A stretch of 20,532 bases of DNA from a virus, in the IMG/VR virus record IMGVR_UViG_3300046474_000274, positions 100,425 through 120,956 of that record. One strand, 5' to 3'. The position numbers were made by a program, and so were the translations under genes. Below the pieces are notes generated by a model, which saw only the letters and a list, made by a program, of their open reading frames with translations, did not search any database and was not told the DNA's origin. Position 1 is the stretch's first letter. Every line of letters begins with the position of its first letter. Shown here piece after piece: positions 13,342 through 17,569 of this stretch.

Positions 13342-14087
13342 TTCCTCATCGCCTCACCGAGGCTGCCGACCAGGCAGCGGTTCGCTACGACCATCTCGCC
13401 CAGACCTTCAGCGCTCTCCACACGACGGCGCTGATGTCGGCCGAGTTTGGCTATGCGAACCAGTCGAGCAAGCTTTTTGCCGAAGCATACGACGCTGCCG
13501 GTCTCTATTTCGAACGCGACAAGGAGAGCATGGGCGACCATATGTTCTCAATCGCTGAAAACGCTCACCAGCGCGTTTCTGAAAAGCTGACGACTATCGA
13601 GTCGTCTGGCCTGTCGGACGCAGCCCTGGAGCATCTGAGCGAGACCCAGACGTATCTCTCAAACGAGATCGCTGCTCAGGTGCATCGCGACATCGCACAG
13701 ATGCGCTTTTCGCTTCAGCGGGCGGTTCTGGGCGTCTCCCTCATCGAGCGCAGCCGGCGCATCCCGACCAGGCAGGCGCAGATGGCTTACGTCATGAAGG
13801 ATCGCCAGGAGCTCCAGCTTCAATTCGTCGATCGCCGCGGGCGCCGCACGCCCACCAGGACGTTCATCCGCTCGGTTTATCGCCATGCGCTGTTGTCGAT
13901 CCACAACGAGGTCACGCTGCACGCGCTGGCCGATCACGGCGTCGAGCACGCAGCGGTCATGAAGCTCGAGGATGGCGTCGAAAAGCAGATCGACCGGATC
14001 TCGATCCAGGACTACGCCGCGGTGCGCGACAGTCTGTTCCATCCCAATTCGAATTCCTTCCTGGATGTGGAGATCGACGATGTTTGA
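13338..14087 (+). CDS. Hypothetical neck/minor structural protein
   Basis: This 249-residue, mostly helical protein has no family I can name. The start is TTG 13338, overlapping the upstream stop (TTGA) with GAGGA 10 bases before; ATG 13434 is the next alternative and would drop 32 residues. Long helices (HLAQTFSALHTTALMSAEFG, SETQTYLSNEIAAQVHRDI) precede a region with basic patch VDRRGRRTPTRTFIRSVYRHAL (about 163-184), and the C-terminus is acidic. The RGRRTPT...R pattern looks somewhat like the end of phage minor head (gp7/MuF-like) proteins, but the cysteine/histidine hallmarks are not obvious. It overlaps the next gene by 8 bases, so it belongs to the neck operon. Confidence 0.62.
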   Translation: MIPHRLTEAADQAAVRYDHLAQTFSALHTTALMSAEFGYANQSSKLFAEAYDAAGLYFERDKESMGDHMFSIAENAHQRVSEKLTTIESSGLSDAALEHLSETQTYLSNEIAAQVHRDIAQMRFSLQRAVLGVSLIERSRRIPTRQAQMAYVMKDRQELQLQFVDRRGRRTPTRTFIRSVYRHALLSIHNEVTLHALADHGVEHAAVMKLEDGVEKQIDRISIQDYAAVRDSLFHPNSNSFLDVEIDDV

Positions 14088-14427
14088 GCCCAACGTGCTA
14101 GGCAAGATCTCGCGCGTCATTGGTCGCGACGTTCACGCCCGGCCGACCTTTTCCGAGCCCGCGGACTGCCCGTTCGGCATCGTCAATCTGAATATTGGCG
14201 CGGCGAAGACCGTCGTTCGCGCCGACTCGTCCGCCTCTCGCGGCTCTGCCGATGAGGAGATGGCCGAGCGCGCCAAGATCCTGATCGCCCCTTACGTCAC
14301 GGTCGCGATCGGCGACCGCTTTGAATTCGACGGCATGACCTTCGTCATCGCCTCGAGGCACGTCCGGCGCTCCGTCATGGGCCAGGTCGATCACTTCGAG
14401 TGCGATCTGGAATTGGTGCCGGCATGA
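14080..14427 (+). CDS. Putative head closure (stopper) protein
   Basis: The protein has 115 residues, start ATG 14080 behind GGAG (14069-14072), inside the end of the previous gene. The product is beta-rich with a central barrel-like segment (APYVTVAIGDRFEFDGMTFVIASRHV) of the kind found in head-closure and head-tail joining proteins (SPP1 gp16/HK97 gp9-like), where a small barrel caps the portal channel. Its place between the connector group and the gp10-like gene is the expected one. There is no catalytic pattern. The upstream in-frame extension to 13972 is only a shadow of the neighbouring gene. Assignment is by fold pattern and order, not by a unique motif. Confidence 0.6.
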   Translation: MFEPNVLGKISRVIGRDVHARPTFSEPADCPFGIVNLNIGAAKTVVRADSSASRGSADEEMAERAKILIAPYVTVAIGDRFEFDGMTFVIASRHVRRSVMGQVDHFECDLELVPA

Positions 14428-14921
14428 AGCCCAGGATGAAGCTCACCGGTCTGACGGCCGTTCGCACCGAGCTGCGCACGATTGCCGAGAAGGTGCCGGA
14501 CACGGCTCGCAAGACCATGCACCGTTCTGCGGCGAACATCGTCGAGACGGCAAGGGCATGGGCGCCGGAAGACGAAGGCAACCTGGTGCGCGGCATCCAG
14601 ATCATCAAGGACTATGCCGGCATGAACGGCCGCCTTCAGATCGATATCGGGATCGAGATGCCGCCTGACGCATTCTCGGCCTCGGGCACGCCGCTGACCT
14701 CGGACCAGTTCGACATCTACGCGACCCTGGTCCACGAGAACTACGAATACGTCATGCGCGTCAACGGCCCCGGCCCGAAGACGCTGGCGAAGATGGCAAC
14801 CAATCCGAACAAGGTCGGCTCAGGCTTTCTGTCACGCGCGGCACGCGACGAGGAACCCAAGCTGGAACAGAAAACGATCGAGGCCATCACCAAGATCATC
14901 AATGAGGTATCGACCAAGTGA
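14424..14921 (+). CDS. HK97 gp10-like neck/tail completion protein
   Basis: The protein has 165 residues; start ATG 14424 overlaps the upstream stop (ATGA). The pattern matches gp10-type proteins: LTAVRTELRTIAEKVP at the N-terminus, then helix TARKTMHRSAANIVETARAWAPEDEGNL (the A..AP...G.L signature), a strand segment with ATLVHENYEYV (the H/E-Y motif), and the end GSGFLSRAARDEEPKLEQ, equivalent to the family's FL.RA...... C-terminus. These proteins lie at the head-tail interface and complete tail attachment. The residues APEDEG (about 55-60) and HENYEY (about 111-116) are the best landmarks. Good agreement of several landmarks in order makes this one of the surer neck calls. Confidence 0.75.
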   Translation: MKPRMKLTGLTAVRTELRTIAEKVPDTARKTMHRSAANIVETARAWAPEDEGNLVRGIQIIKDYAGMNGRLQIDIGIEMPPDAFSASGTPLTSDQFDIYATLVHENYEYVMRVNGPGPKTLAKMATNPNKVGSGFLSRAARDEEPKLEQKTIEAITKIINEVSTK

Positions 14922-15334
14922 TCTACGATATTCTGGAAAAGAAGCTCATCGACTCGGGCCTGGTCGTCGCCGGCGTTTCATTGTTTCGGGGCTTCATGCC
15001 GGCCGAGTGCCTGGTTGGCGTCATGACCCGCACTCCGCTCACCGGTATCAACATCGATCCCTTCATCGAAGGCTGGCATAAGACGGAACTGCAGGTCATC
15101 TGCCGGCACAAGGATCCTGTCGACGGTGCGAAGTTTGCCGCTGACGTTTGCAAGGCGCTGATCGTCGAGAGCCTGGAGACCTATCCGGCTTCGGAAGAGC
15201 GCGGCCCGGCCCACGTCAATCTATTTTATCCGATCACGCTGCCGATCCAGTATCCGCGCCTCGAAGGCCACGGCCTGGAATTCTCGCAGCACTTCAAGGC
15301 GGCGTTCGGCTTTAAGCCGGACTGGAAGGCTTAG
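14918..15334 (+). CDS. Tail terminator/minor capsid-like protein
   Basis: The protein has 138 residues; GTG 14918 overlaps the upstream stop (GTGA) and GAGG (14904-14907) gives a ribosome site. The fold pattern is helix (YDILEKKLIDSG), strands (GVSLFRGFMPAE), a long strand with WHKTELQVICRH, then helix DGAKFAADVCKALIVE and closing strands with YPITLPIQYPRL. This matches the tail-terminator proteins (lambda gpU/HK97 gp10-gp11 neighbourhood, and the 'minor capsid protein from bacteriophage' family), which cap the tail tube and bind the neck. Gene order (after gp10-like, before tail tube) agrees. It is the last plus-strand gene before the reversed moron; only 4 bases separate the convergent stops. 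Confidence 0.7.
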   Translation: MIYDILEKKLIDSGLVVAGVSLFRGFMPAECLVGVMTRTPLTGINIDPFIEGWHKTELQVICRHKDPVDGAKFAADVCKALIVESLETYPASEERGPAHVNLFYPITLPIQYPRLEGHGLEFSQHFKAAFGFKPDWKA

Positions 15335-15338
15335 CCCG

Positions 15339-15695
15339 TCAGGATTTGCTGATGCTTTCGAGCGTCATCTTGTAGATGTTGTCGAGGGTCTCGAGGCGGG
15401 CGGAACTGTCGGCGGCGCATTCGCTGCCGCTTCGGTGTTTCTCCGTCTTGTAATATTCGATCAGGTCTTGGGTAGCCTTGCCGACATCTACATTGGTGCT
15501 GGCGAGCGCCGTTAGGAAGTCAGCGTCATATTTGCTGTCGAACTGCAGGCGACAGTTCTCAGACATGATCCTCATCCTCGATATGACATTGAGCATGACG
15601 AAATAGGTCGCGTCATCAACGTCCTTGGCCTGCGCTGCCGGGGTAAGCGAGCTGAAGATGAGTAGTGCGGCCGCGGCCGCCTTGAGTATGCGCAT
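15339..15695 (-). CDS. Secreted/periplasmic moron-like protein
   Basis: This is a 118-residue protein on the minus strand, the only convincing reverse gene in the window. It has a textbook Sec signal peptide: MRILK, a hydrophobic core (AAAAALLIFSSL), and cleavage site TPAAQA/KD after residue 23. The mature part has two cysteines (C48 and C93), possibly a disulfide, and helical character (YFVMLNVISRMRIM). I recognise no family. A reversed, separately transcribed gene for an exported protein, dropped between tail terminator and tail tube, is the classic setting of a moron. It may alter the host envelope, for example to exclude other phages, or be a lysogenic-conversion factor. A CGGAG ribosome site precedes its ATG. 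Confidence 0.78.
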   Translation of the reverse strand: MRILKAAAAALLIFSSLTPAAQAKDVDDATYFVMLNVISRMRIMSENCRLQFDSKYDADFLTALASTNVDVGKATQDLIEYYKTEKHRSGSECAADSSARLETLDNIYKMTLESISKS

Positions 15696-15797
15696 TGGTG
15701 TGGCTCCGAATGGTTTTGCAACCTCTCTAGCAACGCCTGCAAAGGTTGTCGAGCGGCCTGGTTGAGGGATGATTTCTCACCCTTATCCGAGGCCAGA

Positions 15798-15811
15798 CGC
15801 ATAAGTATGCG
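15798..15811. promoter_or_regulatory. Second-type palindrome upstream of the moron gene
   Basis: CGCATA-AG-TATGCG is a perfect inverted repeat with 6-bp arms and 2-bp centre, unrelated in sequence to the GTAAG family. It lies in the 225-base gap between the moron and the tail tube gene and overlaps the predicted minus-strand -10. It could be an operator for a separate (host or phage) regulator of the moron. Confidence 0.45.
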
Positions 15812-15835
15812 ATTACTGACTTTTTCCGTTGTCAA
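15807..15835 (-). promoter_or_regulatory. Candidate moron promoter (minus strand)
   Basis: A consensus -35 TTGACA occupies 15835-15830 on the minus strand. With a 17-bp spacer the -10 would be TCGCAT (15812-15807), which is poor but sits on the palindrome at 15798-15811. Its -35 overlaps the plus-strand TTGTCA of the tail tube promoter, so the two promoters would be divergent and mutually exclusive. A start here leaves a leader of about 105 bases before the moron ATG. Confidence 0.35.
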
Positions 15836-15876
15836 GTCCTCCCGTTTTGCGGTATTGTAAGTAAGTGCTTACTTAT
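15829..15876 (+). promoter_or_regulatory. Tail tube promoter with overlapping operator (copy 6)
   Basis: TTGTCA (15829-15834, five of six) and TATTGT (15853-15858) are 18 bp apart. The palindrome GTAAGTAAGTGCTTACTTAT (15857-15876) begins in the -10-like element. Geometry and the 20 bases from 15853 are the same as at the capsid gene. The operator is flanked by TTGCGG (15847-15852) and CCGCAA (15883-15888), again forming a longer concentric inverted repeat. Confidence 0.65.
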
Positions 15877-15920
15877 CTTCGTCCGCAATGGGCGAAGCTG
15901 TCGCTGAAGGAGAATGCGCA

Positions 15921-16751
15921 ATGGCCTCGTCCACCGAGAACGTAAAGCTCGGCGTTTGCAACGTTCTCTTCGACGGGATCGACCTTGGCTTCACCAAGGG
16001 CGGCGTCGAAGTGGAAGTTGCCACGTCTACGAAGGAAATTACTGTCGACCAGTTCGGTGAAACCCCGATCGGCGAAATCATCATGGGCCGCACGGTCTCG
16101 GCGAAGGTGCCGCTGGCCGAGACGACGCTCGATAACCTCGTCGCCATCATGCCGGGCTCCGAACTCATTTCCGATGGCGCCAAGGCCGTCGGCACTGTTA
16201 CGTTCGCCACCGCAGCTCCGGTCAACACCGACAGCATCTCGATCGCTGGCGCGGTCTTTACGTTCAAGACGACCCCGGTCGGCCCGAACGACATGGCAAT
16301 CCCGGCCTCGATCGGCGCTGCCGCCTCTGCGCTCGCAGCCAAGATCAACGCCAATGCCATCCCCTACGTTGCCTCTGCACTGGCCGGCGTCGTCACGGTG
16401 ACCGCGAAGAACCGCGGTGTTTCCGGCAATGGCGTGATCACCAAGACGGTCGCAACTCCGGCTAACGTCACCGTTGTCAACCTGGCAGGCGGCGTCGATG
16501 CCACCAAGGCTCAGGTCAAGGTCTCCAACGGCGTCAACACCAACCTGCTCGCACTCGCCAAGACGCTCGTGCTTCGCCCGAAGGGCACGGCCGGTGAAGA
16601 CGACTTCACCATCCACCGCGCGATGTGCCCCGGCGCCCTGAACTTCGCCTACCAGTTCGACAACGAGCGCGTCTTCTCGGCCGCCTTCAAGGGCTACGCC
16701 CTCGACGATGGCCAGCTCTTCGCGCTCGGCGACGTGACTGCGACCGGCTAA
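15921..16751 (+). CDS. Major tail tube protein with inserted Ig-like domain
   Basis: The protein has 276 residues; ATG 15921 follows AAGGAGA. An earlier in-frame ATG (15888) lies in the operator hairpin and is rejected. The tube domain is split. Residues 1-90 carry VKLGVCNVLFDGIDLGFTKGG and VEVEVATSTKEITVDQFG, ending PGSELISDG. Residues about 195-276 resume with NLLALAKTLVLRPKG and end in GYALDDGQLFALGD, the tail tube core. Between them (about 90-195) is an inserted domain, GTVTFAT...DSISIAGAVFTFKT...AALAAKINANA...VVTVTAKNRGVSGNG, the same type found in many phage tail proteins. It would project from the tube surface. The protein polymerises around the tape measure to form the tail. The gene is flanked by its own promoter and terminator. 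Confidence 0.85.
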   Translation: MASSTENVKLGVCNVLFDGIDLGFTKGGVEVEVATSTKEITVDQFGETPIGEIIMGRTVSAKVPLAETTLDNLVAIMPGSELISDGAKAVGTVTFATAAPVNTDSISIAGAVFTFKTTPVGPNDMAIPASIGAAASALAAKINANAIPYVASALAGVVTVTAKNRGVSGNGVITKTVATPANVTVVNLAGGVDATKAQVKVSNGVNTNLLALAKTLVLRPKGTAGEDDFTIHRAMCPGALNFAYQFDNERVFSAAFKGYALDDGQLFALGDVTATG

Positions 16752-16778
16752 GCGGCTCACCGCTTCTGATCATCACGG

Positions 16779-16811
16779 CCGGCGCCTCTCACCAGGGACG
16801 CCGGTCTTTTT
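16779..16811 (+). terminator. Intrinsic terminator of the tail tube unit
   Basis: CCGGCG (16779-16784) pairs with CGCCGG (16799-16804). After one mismatch the stem extends with CTCT/AGGG around a CACC loop. The sequence TCTTTTT follows (16805-16811). It lies 27 bases after the tail tube stop and should end most tail tube transcripts before the chaperone genes. Confidence 0.82.
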
Positions 16812-16835
16812 CCTCCTGACACAAGAGAGACTGAA

Positions 16836-17192
16836 ATGACCAAGGTCATCAACATCGCTTCCCTTCGCAAGCCTGCCGCTGTCGTCATCGAGACGGAAGA
16901 TGGGAAGAAGCACGACATGGTCCCGGCGACCGTCGGCACCTTTATCGAGAACCTCAAGGAAATCGAGGAACTCGGCCTGGACGCTTCCCCGATCAAGGAA
17001 GCCGAAATGACCCTTCGCGCTATTCAGCGCGCGTTCCCGACGCTTGAGCGCTCCGAGATCGACAAGTGGACGCTCGACGTTATCCAGAGCCTCTACGAGA
17101 TGATCCTGACGGTCAACGGTGAGGTCGCTTCGAAGGATCCGGCCGTGATCGAGGAGGTCAAGAAGACGGGAAAGTCCGCGGCGGCGGAGTAA
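16836..17192 (+). CDS. Tail assembly chaperone, short product (lambda gpG-like)
   Basis: The protein has 118 residues. Small, helical and acidic with a Lys/Ala-rich end, it lies between tail tube and tape measure, the fixed place of the gpG/gpGT chaperones. Landmarks are TVGTFIENLKEIEELG (about 28-43) and the helix IDKWTLDVIQSLYEMI (about 68-83). It binds the tape measure during tail assembly and is absent from finished virions. The slippery heptamer GGGAAAG at 17168-17174 lies 18 bases before the stop, in the correct phase (G GGA AAG), so a fraction of ribosomes would move to -1 and make the longer fusion. ATG 16836 follows a GAGAGA ribosome site. Confidence 0.85.
   Translation: MTKVINIASLRKPAAVVIETEDGKKHDMVPATVGTFIENLKEIEELGLDASPIKEAEMTLRAIQRAFPTLERSEIDKWTLDVIQSLYEMILTVNGEVASKDPAVIEEVKKTGKSAAAE
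17168..17174 (+). other. Programmed -1 ribosomal frameshift site
   Basis: GGGAAAG in zero-frame phase G GGA AAG is the X XXY YYZ class, and is the same heptamer used at the lambda G-T junction. The -1 frame is open from 17123 to the stop at 17539, so only an overlap of about 70 bases can host the shift, and the heptamer lies inside it. A GC-rich stretch follows directly (17175-17189). Confidence 0.85.
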
Positions 17193-17539
17193 GCCAGATC
17201 GACCTTGGCTTCCTGATCTGCAGGGTCATGGCCGAGTATGGTTTCTCCGTCGATCAAGTCCTGGAGCTAACGGTCAAGCGGTTCTGGTTTATCTCGAACA
17301 TGATTGACCGCATCCGGGCAGAGAAGGATCTGAGGCAGATCCAGTTGATGGCGTCAGTGGGTTCGAAGGAGGCATACGAAGCCGCCTTCAAGTCACTCAA
17401 CTCTCAGGCCGGTGAGGTCTTTGTGCTCGAAAAGGAAATCCCGACGGAGATCCGGATCGACCCGAAGACCGGATTGGACCCTGAATTCGATCGTGAGGGT
17501 CTGCGGGCACTGAAGATGAAGATCGCTGCTGGCCGCTGA
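17174..17539 (+). CDS. Tail assembly chaperone T-part, made by -1 frameshift (lambda gpGT-like)
   Basis: After the shift the reading frame gives VRGGGVSQIDLGFLICRVMAEYG and on to the stop, adding 121 residues to 113 from the first gene, a fusion of about 234. The continuity of DLGFLICRVMAEYGFSVDQVLELTVKRFWF across the ATG at 17228 shows that this ATG is internal, not the true start; it also has a poor ribosome site. The T domain (GFSVDQVLELTVKRFWFISNM, then a Lys/Arg-rich helix) is the part that, in lambda, contacts the tail tube subunit and recruits it to the tape measure. The stop is two bases before the operator at 17541. Confidence 0.8.
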   Translation, partial: VRGGGVSQIDLGFLICRVMAEYGFSVDQVLELTVKRFWFISNMIDRIRAEKDLRQIQLMASVGSKEAYEAAFKSLNSQAGEVFVLEKEIPTEIRIDPKTGLDPEFDREGLRALKMKIAAGR

Positions 17540-17540
17540 C

Positions 17541-17560
17541 CTAAGTAAGTCCTTACTTAG
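17541..17560. promoter_or_regulatory. Palindromic operator-like site, copy 7, upstream of tape measure
   Basis: CTAAGTAAGTCCTTACTTAG has perfect 9-bp arms around TC. It lies between the chaperone stop and the tape measure ATG (17570), and its right end overlaps the AGGA ribosome site (17559-17562). The -10 equivalent (TAGGAA) and -35 equivalent (GCTGAC) are poor. GATAAT at 17566-17571 covers the start codon and is unlikely to be used. Here the site may block elongation or translation rather than initiation. Confidence 0.7.
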
Positions 17561-17569
17561 GAATTGATA

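Noticed and set aside
17228-17539. Independent gene starting at ATG 17228
   Set aside because: Weak ribosome site, frame open well upstream with protein-like sequence, and a correct slippery site in the overlap make a frameshift product more likely.
626-17560. CRISPR array or transposon ends as explanation for the repeats
   Set aside because: Copies are kilobases apart, have no regular spacers, no target-site duplications and no transposase; each sits at a gene boundary.
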